From positions 872,001 to 936,000 of the forward strand of contig OX457037.1 of the NCBI GenBank assembly GCA_949752735.1: a DNA stretch of 64,000 nt, read 5' to 3'. Below, in pieces: positions 44,065 to 54,654 of the stretch. A model generated the notes under the pieces. It was not told where the DNA came from and made no database searches. It worked only from the letters and a program-made list of their open reading frames with translations. The translations under genes were made by a program, and so were the position numbers. The stretch is from Lumbricus terrestris (Eukaryota > Annelida > Clitellata > Crassiclitellata > Lumbricidae). Numbering within the stretch: the stretch's first letter is position 1; every line of letters starts with the position of its first letter.

Positions 44065-44533
44065 AAAAAGGTGTAGGCCTACATGACGGACGCACTACAC
44101 AACGTTAATTCAACGTTGCCAACAAATAACTTGGGCTTCAATTAATAAATTTAGCTTAATAGAATTGGCAATGTAGCCATTTGGATCAAATAGACCTATT
44201 AAAATGCAAGTTATTGATGCTATTCTTATGGCAACGATTGAAGCATTGCGAATGCGGTTGAAACAGCATCCCGTTAGACCTATTGAAGCACAGTTACTAG
44301 ACCTGTACATTATAGCTGCTCTTCTGATTCTGATCTGTAACTTTTGTGATTGCAGACGTCCGAAATGTCAAGCGCGCAGTGATACTGAAACTGGAGCTAG
44401 GGCTTGAAATGCAATCGGGAGATGTAGCCTTTTGTAGAACTGGTCCACAACACATATCCAAGTTTCTTTAGAAAAATCAGCGATATTAAATCCTAACTGT
44501 TCAAAAAAATTCCATGGAGATTTGATTACTTAC

Positions 44534-44869
44534 GGACGACAAGAACCTTGAAGTTGGCCTGGCTTCCATGGTCACATTCTACGGCGTACAGTCCAGCCGT
44601 TGATAGTTGATGACCAGATTCAGCCGTTGTTGTTGCCTTCTTAATTGTAAGACCTGACGCATCAAAAGCGTAGTCTGGCTCACAAGAAGGATTCATGGCG
44701 TCGTCATAGTTGACTATATCAAACGGACTCAACTCATCCGTCGTTGCTGTATTCGACCATTTAACGCTGTTAGGATTTTTCGTTCGATATGGAATGTGTA
44801 GATTCAGATCTCCCTCATAGACGGCGATGTTCATGAGCGAACTGCTCGACGGACATGGAGCAATCGTGC
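44534..44869 (-). CDS. A4: first Ig-like exon of pair 4
   Basis: The exon of 336 nt has acceptor TTTGTTCTAG at 44870 and donor GTAAGT at 44533, phases 1-1. It reads TIAPCPSSSSLMNIAVYEGD, then LNLHIPYRTKNPNSVKW (core Trp), FDIVNYDDAMNPSCEPDYAF, DASGLTIKKATTT and LSTAGLYAVECD ... FKVLVVRK. The A-exon signature (IAVYEG, YDDxxxP, STAGLY, LVVRK) is intact. The N-terminal Cys probably pairs with the Cys after GLY. An extra internal Cys (PSC) is shared only loosely with A3. It follows the 16-codon linker M3. Confidence 0.8.
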
Positions 44870-45469
44870 CTAGAACAAAGCAGATTGTGTTTAAAGGCTG
44901 AAAGCAGTTCATAATAATTATACTCTATGTAATTATAAATATCAAGGCATAAATATTATATCTGTAATCTATCGCTTAGACTTTCTATATAATTTTACGT
45001 CGTTATCTAAAATTGATATCCCAGCCGACAACTCATTAGGGAAAAGTAACCTTTATGTAGAGAACGAAGTGACATGGTCAATCGAAGAACAGGACGGACA
45101 GACAAAGATAGAAAATGATATATTATAAATATACACATATAATATATACTATATAATAAATATAATATAAATATATATATATATATGAAGAGTTTGACAA
45201 ATCAGAGCAAATTATTGTGCTCTGAGGATGACGTTGAACACCTAGAAAGTGCTTGGATCACAATTAAACGTCAATGCATTGGAAGATATTATTAATCGGT
45301 GGAGATGTTGCACGAAATTCACGTTAATTTTGTCATCAGAATATCGACCCTTCTGACGAGTAGGCAGAATTAATGCTGCTATGAAATGGCATTTTTCAAT
45401 GTCATTTTCAGAGGTTGTAAAAATATCATAGCAACTAATTAACCATGTAATTGCTTCAAATCATCTTAC

Positions 45470-45517
45470 TTCCTGCAGTCGGTGGAGTCGTTGTTTGGTC
45501 ATTTTCAACGCCACACA
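45470..45517 (-). CDS. M3: 48-bp micro-linker exon
   Basis: The acceptor TTGTTTGCAG at 45518 and donor GTAAGA at 45469 bound exactly 48 nt in phase 1-1. It codes, after the split codon, CGVENDQTTTPPTAG. The start Cys-Gly/Ala/Ser matches M1 (CAYPTT), M2 (CSYATS) and M4 (CGFTTT). The Thr/Pro core is only a few residues. It stands after B3 and before A4, exactly where the long linkers stand in the other units. Small exons are easily missed by gene callers. The main doubt is that so short a match could be chance, but phase, motif and position all agree. Confidence 0.65.
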
Positions 45518-45586
45518 CTGCAAACAATGAATAAAAATATTAATATAGGTGATCGATTAGAAGCCGATTAGATCAAATAATTCTAT

Positions 45587-45758
45587 TAACCCTTTAGTGC
45601 CCATGGCGGAAAAAGTTTATGAAATTTCTTGGTGTGGTAGACAATATGGATGGTATAACGGAAAAAATGTGGAAAAAATGTGCAAACATCAGGTAACAAA
45701 ATTTTTGGCATTTAAATTCTTGTCCCTAAAAAGGGACAGTGGGCACTACAGGGCACAG
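45587..45758. mobile_element. piggyBac-like MITE candidate
   Basis: Left end TTAACCCTTTAGTGCCC and right side TCCCTAAAAAGGGACAGTGG followed by GCACTACAGGG are inverted relatives. TTAA abutting CCC is typical of piggyBac ends, but the right TTAA is not preserved. Confidence 0.4.
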
Positions 45759-45896
45759 GTTTTTATAAATGGAAATTCTTGATATATGACAGGATTATTT
45801 CACTTGCACGTTATTAAAATAAGAAATTAAACATATCAATGAAAAGTAACATACAGATAGATGAAATGCAGCATATAGAAATATCAAAACCAGTTA

Positions 45897-46089
45897 TTAG
45901 GGGCCGTCCATAAATGACGAAACGTAATTTTGTCCGATTTTCACCCCCCTCGCTATTCCATAACGATTGTATCTAATAAGCTCCAGCACAAATGTCATAT
46001 GATATCTAGTTAGAGACCATCACACATCGTCACATAATATGTGTGGCCCCAACCCTATGTGCATGACGTCATTTATGGACGGTCCCTTA
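45897..46089. mobile_element. 187-bp MITE with TTA duplication
   Basis: GGGGCCGTCCATAAATGACG at 45900 and GACGTCATTTATGGACGGTC ending near 46084 are inverted. TTA flanks both sides (45897-45899 and 46087-46089). Three-base TWA duplications are typical of PIF/Harbinger-type elements. Confidence 0.65.
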
Positions 46090-46205
46090 ACCCCTCTTCC
46101 GGCTATTCCGACTAAATATCCGTCCTTAGCAATTGACTTTTATAAGGCAGACCCGGTTATACTCGTCCAACTGATATTATGAACTACAGTGCAAGGCAAA
46201 GCGTC

Positions 46206-47300
46206 GTTACGGTGCACGTAGATGGTTGAATACGAGCATACATACGTACACACGTACGCACGAACGTACATACATAAGTAAATAGGTATGTATGTACATA
46301 CGCACATACATACCTACGTACATACGCACCGGCGTACGTGCTTGTGTACGTCCGTACATACATAGCTACATTCATACATACTACCTACCTACATACGTGC
46401 GTGCGTGGTACCTACATACAAACATGCATACATACAATGTATACATACATACATACATACATACGTACATACATGCGTGCTTGCGCACATACGCACCTGC
46501 ATACGTGCCTGCGTGCGTATATGTACATAAATACTTGCATACATACATATATACATACATACATACATACACGTAATTTATATGCTTCTTGCGCGTGTGC
46601 GTTCGCACGTACGCACGCACTTACATACATGCGTACATACTTGCATACCTACATAATACCCACGTACGTACGTATGTGTACGTACGTCGGCACGCACGTA
46701 CGTTACGGTGCGTAGTACAAGTATGTATGTACGTGTACGGCTGTACGTAGTACATACTTGCATACATATTTAGTTATGCATGTACGTTCGTGCGTACGTG
46801 TGTACGTAATACGTATGTATGCTCGTATTCAACCATATACGTGCACCGTACGTACGCATGCATGTACGTACGTGCTAAGTGCGTACATACACACCTACGT
46901 GCATACGTACATACCTACGTATGTACGTACATACGTACGTACGTACATAGTCCATACGTCGATGCATGCATACATACCTATATACATGCATACATTCATT
47001 CATAGATACATACACACACGTACATTCGTACCTGTATACGTGCGTTCGTTCGTGCGTTGCGTTCGCACGTACGCACATACGTACATGCATACATACATGT
47101 ATACACGCATATTATACCTACATATGTACAAACATGCATGCATACACACATACATACATGGATACATACATACATAAATACACACATGTATAAATGCATA
47201 CATACAGGCATGCATGCATACATACATGCACGCATACATACATACGCACATACATACATACATACATACATACATTCATTCATACATACATACATTCTAG
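46206..47300. repeat. TACA/CGTA tetranucleotide satellite region, about 1.1 kb
   Basis: Degenerate catacatacgtacata sequence. It contains a 35-bp inverted repeat (46212-46246 against 46812-46846). Long open frames rich in Tyr, His, Thr, Cys, Met and Val on both strands are artefacts of the tetranucleotide. Confidence 0.9.
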
Positions 47301-47400
47301 CATAAAGATGGTACAGAAATATTTCATAACGATTGTATCTAATAAGCTCCAATGGTCAAAAACCCATACACACAGCTATTTTTGCCTGCACGAAAATAGT

Positions 47401-47803
47401 GTACCCTCTAATGCCCACAGTCCCTTTTTAGGGACACAAGTTCAACGCAGCACAGCAATTACAACGCTCGCAAGAAACATGCAACAAAAGTATTCCTGCA
47501 CAAGCAAAGTAGTTGTACTACATAGGCATGATTCACTTTATTCAATTTACTGAGGTCATTTAATAGAAAAACACCCACCTTTGAGCATGAATTCGTTATA
47601 TGTGAAATTTCTCGCAATCGATGTTCATAAGGAAATATTATGCACATAATGTTTATGTACATACAAATAAAATGCTTCGAAAAATACTAGAGACATTGTT
47701 AGTAACAGCAAAAAGTGAAACTACAAACTTGTGGCTCATTTATGATAGCCTGCACGTGCTTAACTTTGTGTCCCTAAAAAGGGACTGTGGGCACTAATGG
47801 TAC
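47401..47803. mobile_element. 403-bp MITE with about 40-bp inverted ends
   Basis: Left GTACCCTCTAATGCCCACAG then TCCCTTTTTAGGGACACAAG. The right end is its inverse (TGTCCCTAAAAAGGGACTGT then GGGCACTAATGGTAC). The inner part repeats the AGTGCCC and GTCCCTAAAAAGGGAC motifs of the 45587-45758 candidate, so both belong to one family. Confidence 0.65.
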
Positions 47804-48004
47804 TTAAATATTAAAAATAAATTTGATTAAATTTTATGCGACCAGCAACACCAATGCACCATTGTCCATTGACCATTGAGCAACAGTGGATTGGTGTCGT
47901 TGTATCATTCGATACGGAGTCATGAAAATAATACCCAGTTTGTTAAGCTTTGTTGCATTTTTTGGGAATGTTACTTAGCTTTATTTCTTAGAAAAAAAAC
48001 TCAC

Positions 48005-48331
48005 CCGTCGCTGAGCAAGACTCGTTAAACTCCGGTGCATTTGTGGCGATCCAATCATATTGACTGTCATTCGCTGGTTGACCAAATGTCAATATACATT
48101 GGTAACTAGAGACCAAGCTGCCGACGACTGTGATGGTTGATGTTGCAATGTAGACATACATGTCCGTCTTGTTCCGCTCAGGTGTTTCCGTTGAGTGAAT
48201 TTCTCCATTTACTATCCAAGTCATAATTGCGGGAATAGGGTAGATGGTTTCATCGGCGAAAGCCACAGTGCACGAGAGTTCGATGTCGGATGATGAACTG
48301 TCATGAAAGCACGAACAGTCCGGACCGCTGC
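48005..48331 (-). CDS. B3: Ig-like exon of pair 3
   Basis: The exon of 327 nt has acceptor ATCTGCTACAG at 48332 and donor GTGAGTTTT at 48004, phases 1-1. It reads SGPDCSCFHDSSSSDIELSC (Cys-x-Cys, first core Cys), TVAFADETIYPIPAIMTWIV (core Trp), STETPERNKTD, ATSTITVVG, SYQCILTFGQP (second core Cys) and ATNAPEFNESCSATG. All Ig core positions are present. It shares YQCxLTFGQP with B4 and TPER with B1 and B2. It precedes the micro-linker M3, so the hinge between pairs 3 and 4 is only about 16 residues. Confidence 0.82.
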
Positions 48332-48612
48332 CTGTAGCAGATAAAATAATTGCATAATAGTATGTATTATGAAACGAGTTAAATCAGAATGTCATCGTTG
48401 CTTTCGTCTTTCTGACGACGGTTAATAATTGACTACAAATTAAAATGTAGGATAGTTGAGAGGTTCACTCAGCCATTCTATCGACAGACCGCGTTGGTCA
48501 GATGAGAAGCAGGACGCGTTATTATGGGCGATGCCGACAGTCAAATCGACACACGTGGGATCATCAACTTATGATCATCCGTTCGTTGTACTGCGAATTA
48601 TTGTAGGCTAAT

Positions 48613-48685
48613 CAGGGCTTAAAGTGTGCCTGGACGGTCATGGACGGCGTCCATGCACTTGTTTCAAAAACTTTAGGCACTGAGG
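48613..48685. repeat. Short dispersed repeat with palindromic core
   Basis: aagtgtgcctggacggtcat then ggacggcgtccatgcacttg closely matches, in reverse orientation, about 16722-16785. The core GCATGGACGGCGTCCATGC is palindromic. Probably a small MITE fragment. Confidence 0.6.
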
Positions 48686-48925
48686 CTAATCATATTGGGT
48701 TGCCTCCATAACATAGTCAGACTATGCGTCGACCTATTCTACTTTATTAATCTATGTTAATCCAATTTCCCGCCTTCGATTTGTTCCTAGTCTCATTCTC
48801 TTTCATTCGCACCTGTCTCCACCAATGACATGCTGAGACACCTCGAGAGTTGCAAAACATTTATTCGTATTCTAGGCGCTTGATTAACCAGCATAGAATA
48901 GACGTGCAGTAGAATTTTTACTTAC

Positions 48926-49246
48926 GCACAACGAGAAGTTTTGCACCCGTTCTATAATTCGCATCGTTATAGCAGTCAGCGACGTACAGCCCTGCAGTTG
49001 ATATCGGCTGTCCAACATCAGTCGTCGTTGAGTTGCGTATTACTAGCTCGGTCCGATTGAGGTAATAGAGATTTGCCAGTGTTGGATCAACGTTGCAATC
49101 AGAATATGTGATTGTGGCTGGACCTGCCTCATTCGACGTTGGAAAAACCATCAAAGTTACAGCGCAAGGACTGGAAGTCACATTCATCGGTATATTGAGT
49201 GTTCCCTCGCGAACTGCGATATTCTTCATATTCGCAGAACAATAAC
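48926..49246 (-). CDS. A3: first Ig-like exon of pair 3
   Basis: The exon of 321 nt has acceptor GTTTATTTTAG at 49247 and donor GTAAGT at 48925, phases 1-1. It reads YCSANMKNIAVREGTLNIPM, NVTSSPCAVTLMVFPTSNEA, TITYSDCNVDPTLANLYYLN, RTELVIRNSTTTD and ISTAGLYVADCYN ... AKLLVVRK. The family IAVYEG is IAVREG here and the core Trp is missing (CAVTLMVF where others have VKW or AQW). It carries an extra Cys pair (SSPC and YSDC), so its fold may be held by a second disulfide. Sequons NVT, NRT and NST. It follows the 162-codon linker M2 across a 5.4-kb intron full of nested mobile elements. Confidence 0.8.
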
Positions 49247-50204
49247 CTAAAATAAACACGTTTCAGATTTGTATGACGCCTATAGCAAAAGTATCCAGTT
49301 CTGCAAGATAACTGCAAAAAACCTACTCTTAAAAGTTCATTAAGGTCTGATAATGTAAATTAAATTATGGATGTGACCAGAAAATATTCATTGCTTAATC
49401 TAGATCCCTGTATTTTTTTTTGGGGGGGGGGTTCGGGTTTATATAATTATGCTTGCACAATAATTACTCATCGCTATCGATGTTCAGTCGTAACATGGAC
49501 GTGTGTGCACTGTGCGCTATAAAAAATAATTGGAGAAGGTGTTTATGGCTGATGGCTAACACTGTGGCACGAAGCACTTACACAGTTGTGGGATTGCTTT
49601 TCAAATGTCCACTTAATCTTCCAATCGACAAGTCGCCCTTCCTTGCGACTGAGTTGCGGTCTTGTCAACCTGGTTTTTACTCATTAAGCAAATATATTAT
49701 AACTATAGAAACCTTGAGCAAGTCTCTCGCTCGCAATTGCTCGTGTGCTTCGGCGTGAAACTCCGATTCAGTGTCCCAGCTGTGGTCGCAGGGCTTTTAT
49801 TAGCGTGCAGTTGTACACCACCAGAATGTGCAGTAGGGTGGAGTGAAAAAAAAATTTCTTTCCTTTTTAGAAGCTAGACTATTTAAAATGTGCCAAATGT
49901 CCATAGTAACAATCCTGCCAAATGATATTATTTTCTGACAACTGCTTGATCGCCCTTCGCCCAATTGAAATAACTGGCATTGTAACCATTGAAGTGGGCC
50001 TATAAATGAAGCATTTCGACGATGCCAAAGGTATTGTCCATTATGTGCCATTAGGTCCCGTTTGCAAAATGGTGTTGGGGGAGTTTCTCACATCCAATCG
50101 ATCAGTGGGTCCCTGGACATGAAAAATCACCGAGGTGCTTGTCTGCCATGACGCCACGAATGACGTAATTGACAAATCCAATATGGTCGCCGCCGGCCAT
50201 ATCG

Positions 50205-50560
50205 GAAAATTCATATTCTTTATTTCTTGCAGTATATGCACGTGTAATACCTCTAATGGTACTGATTTAGGTGTGTAGAATTCATTTATGATATTGTTTT
50301 TGTCATCAGGGGTCATCTTGAGGTCGCAAGGTCGTGGTCAAGGTCATTTTCCCATCTTTTTCTTTCATTTTCCATTTCTTTCAGCTTATGAACGCGTAAT
50401 ACCTTTAATTGTACTAATTCCTAGATGTAGAATTCATTTCTGATATTGGTTTTTCATCAAAGGTCATCTTAAGGTTATAGAGGTCAAGGTCAAAGACACT
50501 GAGTTTCATATTTTTCATTTATTACGGCTTATGCACGCGTAATACCTCTAATGTTACTGA
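50205..50560. repeat. Imperfect tandem repeat, period about 133 bp, about 2.5 copies
   Basis: Each copy carries gcgtaatacctctaat (or a close variant), gtagaattcattt and ggtcatctt-aaggt blocks. Confidence 0.7.
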
Positions 50561-50612
50561 ATCCTCCGATTATATGTCAGCGGCATGGAGCCGTCACAGA
50601 ATCTGAAAAACG

Positions 50613-51140
50613 GTGGTGACGTTCATCATTCGCTTATATGTTCCAACGTGGTTCGCCATAAAAGCCCAGTCATCATGCAAAGATGGAGCTAGGCACCTTC
50701 ACCAGATGCTCGTCAAGTCACGATATCTCAGCCCTAAGCACAAGAAGATCGTCGACCCCGTCATTCATCGCAACGCTTACTTCGCTCACCCGGAGAATTC
50801 CCTCTTTGCCATGATGACGGACCATCGACCACACATAGGCCTACATGTACGTGAGCTGGGCCTGCGACGAGTGATGAAGGCCAGAGCTGAAGCAGGTCCC
50901 AATGGACAAATACGGAGATTCAAGGTTCCCGCAAAACTCAACTTCAACGCCGTGGAATACTTCGACATGATCGACTGGGCAGTCTGCCCTATCTCGGAGC
51001 CTCCCGTAATCAAGGCAATGACAGACACTGAACTCAGGGATCTCATCACGATGGAGGTGACTCCAACAGTCACCTTCCCAAAATTCCCCAGCCACACGCA
51101 GGCTGTGGAAAGACACGTGAAGCTGGTGACCGAGCGTTAG
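50613..51140 (+). pseudogene. Transposon-borne conserved protein fragment (possible transposase C-terminal part)
   Basis: A frame of 175 codons reads YVPTWFAIKAQSSCKDGARH, YLSPKHKKIVDPVIHRNAYF, MMTDHRPHIGLHVRELGLRR, KLNFNAVEYFDMIDWAV, then FPSHTQAVERHVKLVTER and a stop. The frame then continues LFVDRNREMASSVHASLLDS before another stop, so the end is broken. From memory, closely similar unannotated proteins (HPENxxxAM ... HTQAVERxVKLVTE ... DGFIRAR) are common in invertebrate genomes. I know no assigned function. The location between inverted ends with an 8-bp target duplication argues that the family is encoded by a DNA transposon. Confidence 0.6.
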
Positions 51141-51780
51141 CTGTTTGTGGACAGAAATCGCGAGATGGCTTCATCCGTGCACGCGTCGCTTCTCGACAGC
51201 TAATGCCGATGTCACGAAATAGAGTATCCCCCGTATTAATTGTATCCCCCCAAATTACAAAAAGTCGAAAAAACCGCTTCCGCGTGTATTTTGTTTTGCA
51301 AATTTATTTATATCTGCTTTGTCTTGAACAATGACACTAACAGGTATGTTTATTCCTACTAGATAATTTGTTTTGCCCTGTTTTTAGAGCACTTAAAACA
51401 TTTAAAACACTTAAGAACACTCAGAGTCACTAAATAAATTCGAGTTCCCTTTATCCGAGCATTGCTTATGACACTTAGAACAATTAGAGTCACTTTAAAT
51501 TTTGATTACAGCATAAATTTTTTTATCATGCTCATTTTTCGAAAAAGGGGATAGAATGGTTTATCCCACCGGATAGTATAGACCGGTTAATTCCATCCGG
51601 GGGATAGATTAATTCATCCTCCCGGATAGCTTTCATGGGGGATACTCCGTTTCGTGTCACCGACGTTCGAGTCAAAATGTGACTTCTCTCACTTCACCTT
51701 GTAACTGTTTGCGACTTTGAAATCAAAGATACTGTAATAATCAAGGCATCTGATTGCATTAAGATGACTATTAACTAGTT
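51141..51780. other. 3' part of the TAGGGTGG transposon, non-coding
   Basis: Contains repeated ccccc/gggggata motifs (tatccccc near 51243; gggggatag and gggggata near 51597 and 51638) but no coding frame. Confidence 0.5.
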
Positions 51781-52435
51781 GACTACCTTACCTAGACTGT
51801 GGACTGTGGACAGTGTGGAGTGTAGATAGACTCTGTAGAGTGTAGACCCTAACCTACCTATATCGTTCTGATGTCGCTTAGTAATGCAAAATAAAAAGTT
51901 GCGAAGGGCGATCAAAACATTAATCAGAAATGTTGTAATTTTTACACAGTGTTCTATTGATCCATTGGCACCTTTTGACATATCTAGCTAATTGAAATTC
52001 AGAAAAAAATTTTTTTTTGCCATTTTCACTCCACCCTAATGTGCAGTCCGAAATGGATTTGTGCAGTTGTAGAAGCACTTCTGCAAGGTTAAAACTAGCA
52101 AAAAAGGTCATTGTCCTCAAATTGGAAGTAATTTACCATGGATGCTGGGAAAGGAAAGAAGGGCTGTGCAGTTCTAAAAAATTCTTTAAAAACAGCCCTG
52201 TGTGGTCGAATCGCCTCTAAGTATAGAGCTTGAAGGGCGCTATAGCAAAATGCGAGAAATCTAGTAAATGTTTCTGAAACTTTGTCATTCTGTGTGGATA
52301 TAATTATGTGTGTCCCAAGAAAGTCTCTGAAACCGCTTTTGAATGACAAACGGTTTAGTACAATCTTCCTATGTGAATTTTTAGTTCAACACGACTATTT
52401 TCAGCACTAAATTCTTTTTGCGAATCGGCTCCTCT

Positions 52436-52561
52436 ATGTGCTTATGTAGGGACGGGTTGATGGGTGGAGCGGGTGGGGAGGAGCGACAACGCGAACTTTA
52501 CCGGGGAACGCTGAGTGGGGCGAAAAAATTTAACCCGGGCAACGCCGGGTACCACAGCTTG
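52436..52561 (+). mobile_element. Helitron-like 3' end
   Basis: Ends AACCCGGGCAACGCCGGGTA (stem CCCGG/CCGGG), CCACAG and CTTG, then T. This is closely similar to 18072-18092 apart from CTTG for CTAG. The left border is uncertain. As at 17793-18092, it lies close to SINE sequence. Confidence 0.45.
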
Positions 52562-52739
52562 TTAAAGAAATAAAATAAATAAAACTGAGCCGTGGCTAAG
52601 AAAATAAGTCCCTAAGACTTCTTGCCAGTGGTTGTCTTAGAGACAATGCTTGTACTTTTCTTCTATATTCATTCTTATCTTATCTTATCTGACCATTTAT
52701 AAAGCGCTTCTCGCAGCACGAGCCTTTCAGAAGCGCTCC

Positions 52740-54260
52740 CAGTGCGTTTAACTCCGAGAAAAAAGACAAGTTTTTAGACGAGATAAAGACGAGGATACAC
52801 TACCAGAGAGTATGGCAGAGCGAACTGATGGGGGAAGCCCATTCCATAGGGAGGGACCAATGCAGGCGAATGATCTGGATTGAGCCATGGCGGTCCTGAC
52901 TCGGGGGACAAAGAGGTCAAGCCGATCAGAGGACCTAAGAGGACGCAGTGAAGTAGCAGAAAGGGGGCGGTGTATCTGATCACACAGATACTTCGGAGCA
53001 AGACCCATTTGAGACTTAAGGACCAAAATCAGGACTTTAAATTGAATACGGGCCGAGAGTGGAAGCCAGTGAAGTTGTTCAGTCATGAATGTAGAAATGT
53101 GGGAGAATCGAGGAAGACGGGCAATGAGCCTAGCAGCGGCATTGAGTACAGATTGCAAAGGAGCTAGGCGAACCTTAGGCAGTCCAATAAGGACAGAGTT
53201 GCAATAGTCGATCCGGGAACATACAAAAGCATGCACAATTGAGGTAAAGATCGATGATGAGACAGATTTGCGAATAGCCCTGAGACGCCTTAGCTGGAAA
53301 TAGGAAGAGCGAGTAAGATTGGCAATGTGCTCAGTGAAGGTAAGAGAACTATCAAGGGAGAGTTTAGGAGAGTTTATGTACCGTTATAACCATGGCCTAT
53401 TACCACTTGTATTTAATGATTTCTTTAACCTTACCTCTGATCGCCACTCTTATTCAACTAGAAAATTAACTGTTTATGACCTTCCCTACGCACATACTAA
53501 TACTCGTCGATTCTCTATACAATATACTGGCTCCCAATGTTGGAACTCTCTCCCTACACATCTTCATTCCCTACCTAACACAAGATTATTTAAGCATAAA
53601 CTTCGCCTTTATTTACTTAAAACACTTCCTGATATGTAATGGCTATGGTTTCTGCTCAGTGGTCTCGCCAAGCCCTTAGTTAAGTCTTTAGTTAAGTCAT
53701 TAGTTAAGAGTTGTTTTTCTCGTTATATACAGAAATGTCGATTGCTTAATTTTTTTTCTCTCTCCCTCATCATTTTTTTATTCCTACAATTGAATGCTCT
53801 GTCATGTTTTTCTTTTATATTTTACATGAATTATGGGTGGCCCTATTAGCGGGATTTTCTATCCCTTCTGGGTCTCCCCTTCTTCACCAAATTATGTTAA
53901 TGTATTATTCAATGCCATAATTGTATCATGTCTGTTTGTTGTTTTGGTTGAGGAAAAAATAAATTTAAAAAAAAAAAAAAAAAAGGGTGACACCTAGGTC
54001 TCGAACACTAGACGAAAAGTTGAAGTGAGGAAAAGTTTGAGAGAGTACCGAGTAGTCAAGTTTTTGGAGCTGCTTGGAAGTGCCAAACCAAATCAACTGG
54101 GTTTTGGAAGAGTTCAAAGAAAGACGATTGGACGACATCCACAGATGAAGATCTCAAGATAGAGCGTCAATTCGACTTGCAAGAAGGAGTTGAGCAGAAG
54201 GGGGTCCATGGACATAGGCTTGGACATCATCAGCGAAAAGGTGACCAGTTGCAGAGTTAC
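52740..54260 (-). mobile_element. CR1/L2-like LINE with another LINE nested in it
   Basis: Minus-strand reading from 54260: LFADDVQAYVHGPPSAQLLL (FADD catalytic motif), DLHLWMSSNRLSLNSSKTQL, then SVRDLGVT at the 53985 junction. It continues from about 53366 with DSSLTFTEHIANLTRSSYF, CSRIDYCNSVLIGLPKVRLA, LHWLPLSARIQFKVL and IGPSLWNGLPPSVRSAI, ending near 52740. Stop codons and the insertion show it is dead. It is in the M2-A3 intron. Confidence 0.8.
53368..53984 (+). mobile_element. Nested LINE 3' end with poly(A)
   Basis: Plus-strand coding tail (YRYNHGLLPLVFNDFF, NTRRFSIQYTGSQCWNSLP, LFKHKLRLYLL) ends at the TAA of 53637-53639. A 3' UTR of about 330 bp follows and finishes in aataaatttaaaa and an A18 tract at 53967-53984. 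The CWNSLP motif is the same landmark as LWNGLP in the host LINE. The element is 5'-truncated, as usual for LINE insertions. Confidence 0.75.
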
Positions 54261-54389
54261 TAGGGAAAATTCATTAAGCTTATAGAGATTGCTATTGCAA
54301 CACCCTTCAAAGTCATCGCTCAGCAGCGCATGGGATCGAGGGGCTCCACGAGTGCAGCTAGGGAGAGTGCACTGAGGGTATGTTAATAT

Positions 54390-54585
54390 TGTGATATTGC
54401 TATGACTATGACGGACGGACTGACGGTGAGGGAAGAAGAGAGGGGAAAAGTATGCGGGGGTAGACCAAGAACAATGTTGCTGGACTGGATGCTGACAGAG
54501 GATGGATACAGTGGACTGAAGAGAGAAGCACAGAACAGAGAAAAATGGCGTCAATGGACATACGAACATACTGTCTGAGGGCAGA
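54390..54585 (+). mobile_element. LINE C-terminal fragment
   Basis: Reads [40 protein letters not shown] and [15 protein letters not shown] then a stop. GGRPRxxxxDW with NREKWR is the LINE C-terminal signature seen at 24300-24410. Its end lies about 70 bp from the 3' border of linker exon M2. Confidence 0.6.
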
Positions 54586-54654
54586 GAACGTAAAGAAGAA
54601 CAAGGTGACTATGACGACGATGATTGTTTACGTTGCTGCTGCATGCAGACATAC

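Larger units (their letters stand above)
49825..52046. mobile_element. 2.2-kb DNA transposon with TAGGGTGG ends and an ORF
   Basis: Element 49833-52038. It begins TAGGGTGGAGTGAAAAA, its right end is the inverse (TTTTCACTCCACCCTA), and ATGTGCAG duplicates flank it (49825-49832 and 52039-52046). A decayed plus-strand reading frame lies at 50613-51140 and imperfect tandem repeats of about 133 bp at about 50205-50560. It shares terminal TAGGGTGG and 8-bp duplications with 20633-22885. It sits inside the hAT-like MITE. Confidence 0.85.
49781..52208. mobile_element. hAT-like MITE, itself interrupted
   Basis: Element 49789-52200 with ends CAGGGCTTTTATTAGCGTGC and the inverse TTTAAAAACAGCCCTG, flanked by TGTGGTCG (49781-49788 and 52201-52208). 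CAGGG ends with 8-bp duplications are typical of hAT. Without the inner insertion it would be only about 0.2 kb. It belongs with the MITE at 24811-25212. Confidence 0.8.
49711..52255 (+). mobile_element. SINE split by a hAT-like element (49711-49788 and 52201-52255)
   Basis: The left part (accttgagcaagtctctcg ... gaaactccgattcagtgtcc) and right part (cgcctctaagtatagagctt ... gcgctatagc) are consecutive blocks of the 28580-28799 SINE. The interruption is bounded by the TGTGGTCG duplication. Confidence 0.75.

Noticed and set aside
46184..47352. Overlapping His/Thr/Tyr and Cys/Met/Tyr frames on both strands
   Set aside because: Artefacts of TACA/CGTA tetranucleotide repeats.
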